Shown here: positions 36,677 through 44,094 of the stretch, piece after piece
How the letters are laid out: every line of letters starts with the position of its first letter
Position numbering within the stretch: the first letter of the stretch is position 1
DNA from: Sphingobacteriaceae bacterium
GTDB taxonomy: Bacteria; Bacteroidota; Bacteroidia; UBA7662
Assembly (NCBI GenBank): GCA_030682795.1
Contig: JAUXNJ010000009.1
Span: forward strand, 72,582 to 136,581
Reading direction: 5' to 3'
Length of the DNA: 64,000 nt
Program-made: the position numbers and the translations under genes
The notes under the pieces: generated by a model
The model's database searches: none
Told to the model about the DNA's origin: nothing
What the model saw: only the letters and a program-made list of their open reading frames with translations

Positions 36677-37609
36677 TCAAGCCTGATATCGGGTTTTAAA
36701 ATCGGCATAAGCCAAGGCAATGCCGCTTTTGAGGTCTATTTTAGGTTGATAGCCAAGCGCCATCAGCTTGCTCGAATCCATGAGTTTGCGCGGGGTACCG
36801 TCGGGTTTGTCGGTATTGAAACGCAAGCCGCCCGTAAAGCCAACCACCTCAGCAACCGTTTGGGCCAACTCGGCGATGCTCACATCGCTGCCGTAGCCCG
36901 CGTTGAGAAAGCCCGACTGGTTGTATTGGTCCATCATCACCAAACAAGCCTCGGCCATGTCGTCTACATACAAAAACTCACGCAGCGGCTTGCCTGTACC
37001 CCAAATTTCGACCTCGGCGGCGCCTGAAATCTTGGCTTCATGAAATTTACGAATCAAAGCTGGCAGTACGTGACTGTTCTCGAGGTCATAATTATCGTTA
37101 GGCCCGTACAAATTGGTGGGCATGATGCTTGTGAAGTTGCAGCCATACTGCGCACGATAGGCGTCGCACATTTTAATGCCCGCAATTTTGGCGATGGCGT
37201 AAGGCTCGTTGGTAGGCTCCAGTAGTCCGGTTAACAAGCTTTCCTCTACCAATGGCTGCGGGGCCAATTTGGGGTAGATGCAGCTCGAACCGAGGAACAA
37301 CAGCTTTTTCACGCCCTGCACATAACTTTGGTGGATGACGTTGTTCTGAATCATCAGGTTATCGTGCAAAAACTCCGCCCGGTACACATTGTTGGCATGA
37401 ATCCCGCCCACCTTGGCTGCAGCCAAAAAAACGTACTCGGGCTTTTCAGCTTCAAAAAAATCTGCCACCGCCTGCTGATTCCGCAAATCAAGTTCCTTGC
37501 TACTGCGCAACACAAAATTGTTGTACCCACGCTTCATCAAGGCCCGGTGAATGGCGGAACCGACCATGCCCCGGTGACCGGCGATATAGATTTTTGCGAA
37601 TAACTCCAT
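36677..37609 (-). CDS. fcl: GDP-L-fucose synthase
   Basis: The 310-residue short-chain dehydrogenase converts GDP-4-keto-6-deoxymannose to GDP-L-fucose with NADPH. The NADP-binding loop is GHRGMVGSA, the catalytic Ser-Tyr-Lys set is seen in LGSSCIYPK and YAIAK, and [10 protein letters not shown] is the family's substrate loop. It lies upstream of purD on the same strand and on the far side from the IVS-like element. The partner gmd (GDP-mannose dehydratase) is not in the window. Confidence 0.95.
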   Translation of the reverse strand: MELFAKIYIAGHRGMVGSAIHRALMKRGYNNFVLRSSKELDLRNQQAVADFFEAEKPEYVFLAAAKVGGIHANNVYRAEFLHDNLMIQNNVIHQSYVQGVKKLLFLGSSCIYPKLAPQPLVEESLLTGLLEPTNEPYAIAKIAGIKMCDAYRAQYGCNFTSIMPTNLYGPNDNYDLENSHVLPALIRKFHEAKISGAAEVEIWGTGKPLREFLYVDDMAEACLVMMDQYNQSGFLNAGYGSDVSIAELAQTVAEVVGFTGGLRFNTDKPDGTPRKLMDSSKLMALGYQPKIDLKSGIALAYADFKTRYQA

Positions 37610-37646
37610 TGCTTAAATAAAACTGACTGCGAAAATACCGCTTTTA

Positions 37647-37688
37647 GATTTCTGATTTGTGATCTCGGATTTCAGATTTATGATTTTG
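37647..37688 (+). repeat. Heptad repeat, left inverted arm of an IVS-like element
   Basis: Six exact 7-bp units of the form GATTTNN stand in tandem: GATTTCT, GATTTGT, GATCTCG, GATTTCA, GATTTAT, GATTTTG. Bases 37660-37686 match the reverse complement of 38171-38197 at 25 of 27 positions, so transcripts can fold into a long stem. Confidence 0.9.
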
Positions 37689-37797
37689 GTTCGGATTCCT
37701 AATAAAATGAGACAAGTTTGGCTTGATAAGTTTAGTGTTTAACGCATTCTTTTCACTTTTTTGGTAAGAAGTAGTGGTTTAGCTTATTTTCGAAATA

Positions 37798-38166
37798 ATG
37801 AACAGACAACTTCTTGAAAACAGATTGATTGCATTTGCGGTAGGCATAGTGCGGATTACCAAACATTTGGATAACGGCATTGCTGGCCAATATTTTGGCA
37901 ACCAAGTCCTAAGGTCGGGTGGCTCGCCTGCTTTGCATTATGGGGAAGCCGTTGGTGCTGAATCAACCAAGGATTTTATACACAAACTAAGTGTAGCCTT
38001 AAAAGAATTGCGAGAAACATACAACAACCTCAGAATAATTCAGCAAAGCGAATTATGTAGAGAGCCTAAGCAACTCGATCATCTGGTAAAAGAGTGCAAC
38101 GAGTTGATTGCTATTCTATACGCTACCATTAAAAAAACGAAACAGAACCAACAAACTACTCCCTAG
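37798..38166 (+). CDS. Four-helix-bundle protein (23S rRNA intervening-sequence family)
   Basis: The 122-residue, highly helical protein belongs to the S23/IVP family (LENRLIAFAVGIVRI, the middle LRSGGSPALHYGEAVGAES, and KELRETYNNLRII). Relatives are encoded in intervening sequences of 23S rRNA genes, and the Avd protein of diversity-generating retroelements has the same fold. The biochemical role is not established. It is bracketed by inverted heptad repeats. No reverse transcriptase or variable repeat is nearby, so it is not part of a retroelement here. Confidence 0.9.
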   Translation: MNRQLLENRLIAFAVGIVRITKHLDNGIAGQYFGNQVLRSGGSPALHYGEAVGAESTKDFIHKLSVALKELRETYNNLRIIQQSELCREPKQLDHLVKECNELIAILYATIKKTKQNQQTTP

Positions 38167-38168
38167 GC

Positions 38169-38210
38169 CCAATTCATAAATCTGAAATTCGAGATCAGAA
38201 ATCCTAAATC
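38169..38210 (+). repeat. Heptad repeat, right inverted arm of the IVS-like element
   Basis: On the minus strand six 7-bp units stand in tandem: GATTTAG, GATTTCT, GATCTCG, AATTTCA, GATTTAT, GAATTGG. The arm ends on the stop codon of the hemerythrin gene (38209-38211), so the element abuts that gene. Confidence 0.88.
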
Positions 38211-38970
38211 AACCTGGGAGCCGTTTCAACACCCGATCTTCCAATTGCACCACCCGGTTGAGGAGCACTTCAAACTCCACGGCTTCGTGACGCAGAAGGT
38301 CTTTTTCGAGCAAAGCCAATTCTTTGTACAAAGAGCGTTGCATAATACCGGCATCGGCGGGCGGGGTGTAATGATTGGTGAGGTAGCGGGCCTGATCAAA
38401 AAAAGCCACATCATCGTCGGCACGCAAGGCATGCGCCACAGGCGAAGGCTTTTCAAAAAGGATGCGCGCCTCTTGTTCACTTAAATTTCCTTGCAAATAG
38501 TGTTCTAATTGCTCGGCATAAGGATAAAGCGAGTCTTGCTCCTGCAGAATGTGGTCGCTGATGTCGGCCCTGAAAGCCTCAAAACGATCACGCAACTCCA
38601 ACAATACGGGTTGGTCGGCCCCTTTTCGAACTACCAATTCCCGCAAAATCACACTCATGCGGGGAATGCGGCGTACTAAAAAATCGTGGTGCTCCGACCG
38701 AAGTAACTGCACCATTTCTAAGGTAGGCAGCGCCTTAAAGGTTGCTTGATTGTAGGTTTCGCCCTGCTCCAGCAAACTGAGCTGACGGGTCCATTCAGCC
38801 ATAGGAACACCTGTAGCGGTAACCACCTGACCCATGTTTGCGCAATTCATGAAATGCTCGTCTTCCACGCCAAGCTTACGCAAAACTTCTGCCATCATGG
38901 GAACCAGCCGTAGCAAGTCACAAATGCTTGTGGATTCGTTCAGTTGCATCTCCTCTTTCCGTTCATGCAT
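38209..38970 (-). CDS. Hemerythrin-domain protein (RIC/YtfE-like)
   Basis: The 253-residue protein (from ATG 38970) has an N-terminal helical domain of about 70 residues resembling ScdA_N/DUF1858 and a hemerythrin-like four-helix domain. Likely iron ligands are the His of SEHHDFLVRRIP, HILQEQDSLYPYAEQ (His and Glu), the His of YLTNHYTPPADAG and RHEAVEFEVLLNRV. This pattern fits di-iron proteins that repair Fe-S clusters after nitrosative or oxidative damage. The N domain lacks the CC pair of classical RIC proteins. The frame extends to 39081, but that stretch looks unrelated. Confidence 0.85.
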   Translation of the reverse strand: MHERKEEMQLNESTSICDLLRLVPMMAEVLRKLGVEDEHFMNCANMGQVVTATGVPMAEWTRQLSLLEQGETYNQATFKALPTLEMVQLLRSEHHDFLVRRIPRMSVILRELVVRKGADQPVLLELRDRFEAFRADISDHILQEQDSLYPYAEQLEHYLQGNLSEQEARILFEKPSPVAHALRADDDVAFFDQARYLTNHYTPPADAGIMQRSLYKELALLEKDLLRHEAVEFEVLLNRVVQLEDRVLKRLPG

Positions 38971-39165
38971 AATGACAATAAAAGCAGGCAAAAGTTTTGA
39001 TTCGTTTAAAATACAAGCATTTTTTGGCATTTTGGCGCCTTCGGTACAAGCGCCGCAAGTCTGCGTTCCGTGTTCGTTCAATCGATTTGCTGCCTATTTC
39101 CAGAGCGAATTGCGGCATTTCCTCATAATCTCCCAGCGAAATGAAGCGTTACGGCATAAATGGAC

Positions 39166-39173
39166 TATTTTTG
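39166..39173 (+). promoter_or_regulatory. -7 promoter element of the hydrolase-rlmD operon
   Basis: TATTTTTG is a full TAnnTTTG match, and CAGC separates it from ATG 39178, predicting a leaderless mRNA. The upstream in-frame ATG at 39160 precedes the box and cannot be the start. Confidence 0.65.
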
Positions 39174-39177
39174 CAGC

Positions 39178-39945
39178 ATGCAATTGTATTTCCAAAAAAT
39201 GGGCAGCGGCGCACCCCTGCTTATTTTGCATGGCATTTTTGGGTCTGGCGATAATTGGCTTACGTTAGGTAGGCGCTTTGCCGAGCACTATACGGTTTAC
39301 CTCATCGACCAGCGCAACCATGGACAAAGCGACTGGAGCGATGCCTTTAGCTATAAACTGATGGCTGAAGATTTACGAGAACTCATGGAGCAAGAGCAGC
39401 TCGACAGCGCACATATTTTAGGCCATTCGATGGGTGGCAAGGTGAGCATGTTGTTCGCCCAGCTGTACCCAGAGCGCATTCAAAAGTTGATTGTGGTAGA
39501 CATTGCGCCGAAATCGTACCAACTCAATGAGCACAAGCACATCCTCGAAACGCTGCAGGGCTTCGATTTACAGGCCTACCAAACCCGCACCGAAATCGAC
39601 CAGGTCTTGAGCACGCCTTTGCCAGACTACGGTACCCGGCAATTTATCCTCAAAAACATCTACCGCAACGAGGAAAAGGCCTTTACCTGGCGCCTCAATG
39701 TAAAGGCCTTGTACAAAAATCTCCATGAAATAGGCAAAGGTCTCGATGCCGAAACCCCCTACGACGGTCCCACCCTCTTTATAAACGGTGGCAAATCGCG
39801 CTACATCCAGCCCGAGGACCATGTTAAAATCAAACGAATTTTCCGCCGCAGCGAGCTGCTCACCATTCCCGATGCCGGGCATTGGGTGCATGCCGAAGCC
39901 CCGGAAGCCCTTTTTACAGCAGTTACCCATTTTTTAGAAGCCTGA
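39178..39945 (+). CDS. Alpha/beta hydrolase (YbfF-like esterase)
   Basis: The 255-residue cytoplasmic hydrolase has the oxyanion segment ILHGIFGSGDNW, the nucleophile elbow GHSMGG (Ser near residue 92) and the catalytic His in DAGHWVHAEAPE. The acid is probably the Asp in the VDIAPKSYQL region or near NGGKSRYI. It resembles E. coli YbfF, which hydrolyses acyl-CoA and small esters. The natural substrate is unknown. The stop codon overlaps the rlmD start (TGATG), so the two are coupled. Confidence 0.9.
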   Translation: MQLYFQKMGSGAPLLILHGIFGSGDNWLTLGRRFAEHYTVYLIDQRNHGQSDWSDAFSYKLMAEDLRELMEQEQLDSAHILGHSMGGKVSMLFAQLYPERIQKLIVVDIAPKSYQLNEHKHILETLQGFDLQAYQTRTEIDQVLSTPLPDYGTRQFILKNIYRNEEKAFTWRLNVKALYKNLHEIGKGLDAETPYDGPTLFINGGKSRYIQPEDHVKIKRIFRRSELLTIPDAGHWVHAEAPEALFTAVTHFLEA

Positions 39946-41357
39946 TGCGCAAGAAAAAAAAGACAGAAACCCAGTACCTCGAAGGCGCTGTGATCACCGA
40001 CATGGCCGCCGACGGTTTGGCATTGGCTCGGGTAGAAGACAAAGTGTATTTTATTGAAGGCGCCGTGCCGGGCGACGTGGTGAATGCGCGGGTGTTGCGC
40101 GACAAAAAGCGCTATGCCATGGCGCAAATGACGGAACTCATTACGCCATCTCCCCAAAGGATTGACGCCGTTTGCGAGCACTTTGACTATTGTGGCGGCT
40201 GCAAATGGCAAAATTTGAGCTATGCCACCCAGCTGGAATACAAAGGCAAGCAGGTTTATGATGCCTTGACCCGCTTGGGAAAGCTCGACCTCAGCGAGCA
40301 AGTGCGGGTGTATGGCTCAACACAGCAATATGAGTTCCGCAATAAGCTCGAATTTACTTTCTCGCCCAGCCGTTGGCTCACGCCGGAGGAGTTGGCCGAC
40401 GAAAGCATCCTCAAGCCGCAGCCTGGCGTAGGCTTTCACTTGCCGGGTCGTTTCGACAAGGTGCTGCACGTGGATACCTGCCATTTGATGGACGATAAGA
40501 TGAACCTCATCCGCAACCATGTGCATCAATTGGGTCTAGAGCACGGCTTGACTCGCTACAACGTACGCGAGCACCACGGCTTTTTGCGCACCCTCACCAT
40601 CCGAAACACCAGTTTAGGTGAGTGGATGGTGTTGTTGATGGTGGGTGAAGACCAGCCGGAAGCACTAAAGCTGGTGTTAGACAGCTTGGCAAGCACTTTC
40701 CCTTGGATCAACAGCCTATTATACGTAATCAACACCAAGAAAAACGACACCTTATACGACCAAGAAGTACTCGTTTGGAAGGGAAGCGACGTGATTGTAG
40801 AAGCTTTAGAAGATTTGCGTTTTGAAATTTCTGCCAAATCCTTCTTCCAAACCAACAGCAAGCAAGCTTTGGAATTGTACAAAATCACCCGCGACTTTGC
40901 TGGCCTTACCGGCAAAGAGCTGGTGTACGACTTGTATACAGGCACCGGCAGCATTGCCCAATTTGTAGCTGCTAAGGCCAAAAAGGTGATAGGCGTTGAA
41001 TATGTAGAAGCCGCGGTAGTAGATGCCCGCAAAAATGCCGAGAAAAACGGCATCAGCAATTGCGAGTTTTTTGCTGGAGATATGAAAGACTTGTTAAACG
41101 ACGAGTTTTTGGCCAAGCATGGTCGCCCCGACCTCATCATCACCGACCCGCCGCGTGCAGGCATGCATGCCGATGTGGTAGAAATGTTGTGTCGCATTGG
41201 CGCCCCTCGTATTGTATATGTAAGTTGCAATCCTGCCACCCAAGCCCGCGACCTCGACCTCATGCGCGCGCACTACCGTTTGGTAAAATACCAGCCGGTA
41301 GACATGTTTCCACAGACCGCCCACGTTGAAAATGTTGCTTTATTAGAAAAAATTTAA
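39945..41357 (+). CDS. rlmD: RlmD/TrmA-type 23S rRNA (uracil-C5)-methyltransferase
   Basis: The 470-residue SAM-dependent RNA m5U methyltransferase has three parts: an N-terminal TRAM domain (residues 1-70), an Fe-S-type Cys set (CEHFDYCGGCKWQNL, residues about 80-95), and a methyltransferase domain. That domain has the SAM motif LVYDLYTGTGSIAQFVA, TDPPRAGMHADV and the catalytic Cys in YVSCNPATQARDL. RlmD and RlmCD homologues cannot be separated by sequence alone. ATG 39945 overlaps the hydrolase stop by one base; an earlier ATG at 39882 would overlap the hydrolase. Confidence 0.93.
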   Translation: MRKKKKTETQYLEGAVITDMAADGLALARVEDKVYFIEGAVPGDVVNARVLRDKKRYAMAQMTELITPSPQRIDAVCEHFDYCGGCKWQNLSYATQLEYKGKQVYDALTRLGKLDLSEQVRVYGSTQQYEFRNKLEFTFSPSRWLTPEELADESILKPQPGVGFHLPGRFDKVLHVDTCHLMDDKMNLIRNHVHQLGLEHGLTRYNVREHHGFLRTLTIRNTSLGEWMVLLMVGEDQPEALKLVLDSLASTFPWINSLLYVINTKKNDTLYDQEVLVWKGSDVIVEALEDLRFEISAKSFFQTNSKQALELYKITRDFAGLTGKELVYDLYTGTGSIAQFVAAKAKKVIGVEYVEAAVVDARKNAEKNGISNCEFFAGDMKDLLNDEFLAKHGRPDLIITDPPRAGMHADVVEMLCRIGAPRIVYVSCNPATQARDLDLMRAHYRLVKYQPVDMFPQTAHVENVALLEKI

Positions 41358-41359
41358 GC

Positions 41360-41758
41360 ATGGAAGAGCAAGTTCCTGGTTCCAATCCGCTTTTAGAGAC
41401 GCTGCAAAACGACCTTACCTATTATGCCGACTATCTGCAAGGATTGGCGCGCGAAATACTCGACAGCGGCACCAGCAAATACCCGGTTTTTGTAGCGCAC
41501 CAACAAGAACGCGGTCTCGATATAGGCAAGCCCATCCTGCAGCACGCCCAAATTGAAACCCGCTGGAGCATCAATGTATCGCTCATGGAAGAGTTTGTAG
41601 CCAAGGGTATTGTGGCGCGTGATAAATTTGCCGACTTTAAACAAAGCTGGAAGGACCCGGAAGAATACATGTGTGTGTTTGTGTATGCAGGCACGGCGAG
41701 TTCGTTTGTGTACTTGCCGTATGAGCGTCCAGCACCTTCGGACGAGGCTGAGGCCTAA
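41360..41758 (+). CDS. Conserved hypothetical protein cotranscribed with rlmD
   Basis: The 132-residue, acidic soluble protein begins two bases after the rlmD stop, so it is in the same operon. It has no signal peptide or membrane segment. Helical N-terminal sequence (LLETLQNDLTYYADYLQGLARE) is followed by a mixed region (KYPVFVAHQQERGLDIGKPI, WSINVSLMEEFVAKGIV). I do not recognise a domain and do not assign a function. Confidence 0.75.
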   Translation: MEEQVPGSNPLLETLQNDLTYYADYLQGLAREILDSGTSKYPVFVAHQQERGLDIGKPILQHAQIETRWSINVSLMEEFVAKGIVARDKFADFKQSWKDPEEYMCVFVYAGTASSFVYLPYERPAPSDEAEA

Positions 41759-41832
41759 ACCATAGTTGACTTAAAGCTTTGGCACTGGTAGCGCAGGCCT
41801 TGGCAAATTCGACCCAATGCTTATCTTGCAAG

Positions 41833-42285
41833 ATGCAAAACGCACCCAGTCCTTTTCTTTTTAGGTTGATGCTGCTCAAGATGTTGCCGCTTGGCTTTAT
41901 TGCCGGGCTAAAGCTGCAGCGCGCCGATGAACAGGCTTGTTATGTGGGATTGCGATACAGCTACCTCACCAAAAACCCTTTTCGGTCGATGTACTTTGCT
42001 GCCCAAGCCATGGCGGCCGAAATGAGCACCGGGCTCCCCGCCTTGCTGCATTTGCGGGCTACCAAAAGCAACACTTCCATGCTGGTCACCGATTTTGAGG
42101 CGAGCTATTTCAAAAAGGCTGTTGGCAAAATCCAGTTCCGATTTGAAGAGGTGGCGGCCCTGCGGCAAGCCATCGACACGACAGGAAGTGAAGGCAGTCA
42201 GTTTATAGCCATTTCGCGCGGCTACAACGCTCAAAACGAATGCGTTGCCGAGATGCGCGTGCGTTGGAGTTTTAAAAAGCGCTAA
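41833..42285 (+). CDS. DUF4442 protein (hotdog-fold, thioesterase-like)
   Basis: The 150-residue protein fits DUF4442. Hotdog-fold landmarks are KMLPLGFIAGLKL, SYLTKNPFRSMYFAAQAMAAEMSTG and the final EMRVRWSF strand. Relatives are predicted acyl-CoA thioesterases. I chose ATG 41833, the conserved beginning, instead of the earlier ATG at 41779. A weak -7-like sequence (TATCTTGC) lies 3 nt upstream. The substrate is unknown. Confidence 0.85.
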   Translation: MQNAPSPFLFRLMLLKMLPLGFIAGLKLQRADEQACYVGLRYSYLTKNPFRSMYFAAQAMAAEMSTGLPALLHLRATKSNTSMLVTDFEASYFKKAVGKIQFRFEEVAALRQAIDTTGSEGSQFIAISRGYNAQNECVAEMRVRWSFKKR

Positions 42286-42313
42286 CAGCGCCAGCAGCAT
42301 TCCCTTTAAATCA

Positions 42314-42678
42314 ATGCTCCAAAGCATCCACCACATTGCCCTCATTTGCAGCGATTATACGCGCTCCAAGCACTTCTACACCCAAATTTTAGGCTTAGAA
42401 GTTTTGCAAGAGGTGTATCGAGGCGAGCGGGAGTCGTACAAACTCGATTTGGCGCTACACGGACAATATGTGCTGGAGCTTTTCTCCTTTCCCAATCCGC
42501 CAGCCCGCAGCAGCCGGCCCGAAGCCTGTGGACTCCGGCACCTGGCCTTTGCCGTGGAAGAGCTAGAAAGTGCCATCGAGCAGCTACAGAAACCGTTCGA
42601 ATTGACGAATACACCGGCAAGCGCTTTACGTTTTTGCAAGATCCCGATGGATTGCCGATAGAGCTGTACGAAGCCTAA
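42314..42678 (+). pseudogene. YaeR/GloA2-like VOC protein with a frame-breaking deletion
   Basis: The first frame (42314-42661) reads as a YaeR-like VOC protein: QSIHHIALICSDYTRSKHFY, YVLELFSFPNPP, SRPEACGLRHLAFAVEELESAIEQL. After about 42595 it becomes KPFELTNTPASALRF and ends early. Another frame takes over with ETVRIDEYTGKRF, FLQDPDGLPIELYEA, the missing C-terminal half with the last metal-ligand Glu. About five or six residues are also missing at the join, so a small deletion, not a homopolymer slip, best explains the break. The protein would lack its metal site. Confidence 0.78.
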
Positions 42679-42780
42679 GGCAGCAGAATTTTGGCTTTTT
42701 CAAATAAATTTTACAAAGGGGTCAATCCAAGCCCCCAACTCCTGCCGTAGATAGGGTAACATTTAAACAAACCAAAAAAC

Positions 42781-43332
42781 ATGTTACACAAAAACATCTT
42801 CCGCAGTCTGGCCATTGCCGCCACCGTATTTACCCTCCAAGCCAACGCCCAAACCGTGCAAGTAGGCGGAGAAGCCATGTATCCAGCTAAAAACATCGTT
42901 GAAAACGCTGTTAATTCCAAAGAGCATACCACTTTGGTGGCTGCCGTAAAAGCTGCCGATCTGGTTGCTACCTTACAAACCGCTGGGCCTTTCACCGTAT
43001 TTGCCCCAGTAAACAATGCTTTCGAGGATTTGCCAGAAGGCACCGTAGAGACCCTCTTAAAGCCCGCCAACAAAGGCCAACTCAGCGCTGTATTGACCTA
43101 CCACGTATTACCTGGAAAGTATGATTTCGACGCCTTGGCCAAAGCCATCAAAGCCGGTAAAGGCACTGCCAAAATCAAAACCGTACAAGGTGGTGAGCTC
43201 CGCTTCATGATGAACGGTCCACGCAACATCACTGTAACTGATGCCAAAGGCAATACTGCCAACATCAGCACTTACGATGTGTACCAGTCGAACGGTGTGA
43301 TCCAGGTGATCGACCGCGTGCTTTTGCCATAA
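42781..43332 (+). CDS. Secreted fasciclin (FAS1) domain protein
   Basis: The 183-residue protein has a signal peptide (about 21 residues, ending NAQ-T) followed by one FAS1 domain: TLVAAVKAADLVATLQTAGPFTVFAPVNNAFEDL, YHVLPGKYDFDAL and the C-terminal H2 segment SNGVIQVIDRVLLP. FAS1 domains mediate adhesion. Here the protein is short and probably exported to the periplasm or surface. The ligand is unknown. It has no T9SS sorting domain. Confidence 0.93.
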   Translation: MLHKNIFRSLAIAATVFTLQANAQTVQVGGEAMYPAKNIVENAVNSKEHTTLVAAVKAADLVATLQTAGPFTVFAPVNNAFEDLPEGTVETLLKPANKGQLSAVLTYHVLPGKYDFDALAKAIKAGKGTAKIKTVQGGELRFMMNGPRNITVTDAKGNTANISTYDVYQSNGVIQVIDRVLLP

Positions 43333-43467
43333 AGCCACACCATTGCACAAACCAAAGGGCTGGGTTAACCGTTGGAACATTTAGACCAATCGGGTACACC
43401 CAGTCCTCTTTTTTCTCCTCAGATAAAATGCCCGAAACCATTCCACCCCTTTAATCGTTTAAGAATT

Positions 43468-43974
43468 ATGATCAAGCCGATCCTCCTTGCTTTAAGCTTC
43501 CTCCTTGCTTTTACAGCTTGTCAAGCGCAAGAAAAAAACAAATCCACCTCCAAAAACACCCCTGTGAATACAACCGAAACCCCCAATTTTTTGAATTTAA
43601 GCGATGAAGAGTGGGCCAAGCGCCTGAAGCCCGAAGAATACCGGGTACTGCGCCAACACGGCACCGAACGCCCCTACACTGGCGAATACGACCAACACTG
43701 GGAAGCCGGCACTTACGTGTGCAAGGGTTGCGGTGCCGATCTTTTTACCTCCAACACCAAGTTTGACGCTGGTTGCGGCTGGCCGAGTTTTTACGAAGGC
43801 ATCGACAAAAGCAAAATCAAAGAGGTGCTCGATAAGAGCTTTGGCATGACCCGTGTGGAAGTGCGTTGCGCGCGCTGCGACGGTCACTTGGGTCATGTTT
43901 TCAACGACGGTCCCCAGCCTACCGGCATGCGTTATTGCATCAACTCGGTGAGTTTGGGCTTTGTAAAAAAATGA
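43468..43974 (+). CDS. msrB: Peptide-methionine (R)-S-oxide reductase, lipoprotein
   Basis: The 168-residue protein has a lipobox (LLAFTACQAQ) at the N terminus, so it is anchored in the envelope, and a full MsrB domain. Two zinc CxxC pairs are visible (CKGCG and CARC), with CGWPSFYEG, the HLGHVFNDGP segment and RYCINSVSLGF carrying the catalytic Cys. It repairs oxidised methionine in exported proteins. ATG 43468 is the start because the signal peptide begins there; upstream in-frame ATGs add unrelated sequence. Confidence 0.95.
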   Translation: MIKPILLALSFLLAFTACQAQEKNKSTSKNTPVNTTETPNFLNLSDEEWAKRLKPEEYRVLRQHGTERPYTGEYDQHWEAGTYVCKGCGADLFTSNTKFDAGCGWPSFYEGIDKSKIKEVLDKSFGMTRVEVRCARCDGHLGHVFNDGPQPTGMRYCINSVSLGFVKK

Positions 43975-44094
43975 CCTTTTGGCGCTGCATATTCGCCAAA
44001 TTCTCGAAATAGTACTTGTTAAAGCTTTTTATACAACAATAAATTGTGTTAAACAGCCCTAATTCACTACCTTGCTCTGGGAGAGATTAGGCAC

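Noticed and set aside
37798-38166. Diversity-generating retroelement (Avd-type protein)
   Set aside because: The fold family is the same, but no reverse transcriptase, template repeat or variable repeat was seen within the surrounding genes.
37647-38210. CRISPR array or tRNA-like repeat at the heptad arms
   Set aside because: The 7-bp units are contiguous without spacers and the two arms are inverted relative to each other, which does not fit a CRISPR array.
43333-43467. Gene or terminator in the gap between the fasciclin and msrB genes
   Set aside because: The in-frame extension of msrB from ATG 43372 precedes the lipoprotein signal peptide and shows no conservation pattern. No stable hairpin with a T run was found.
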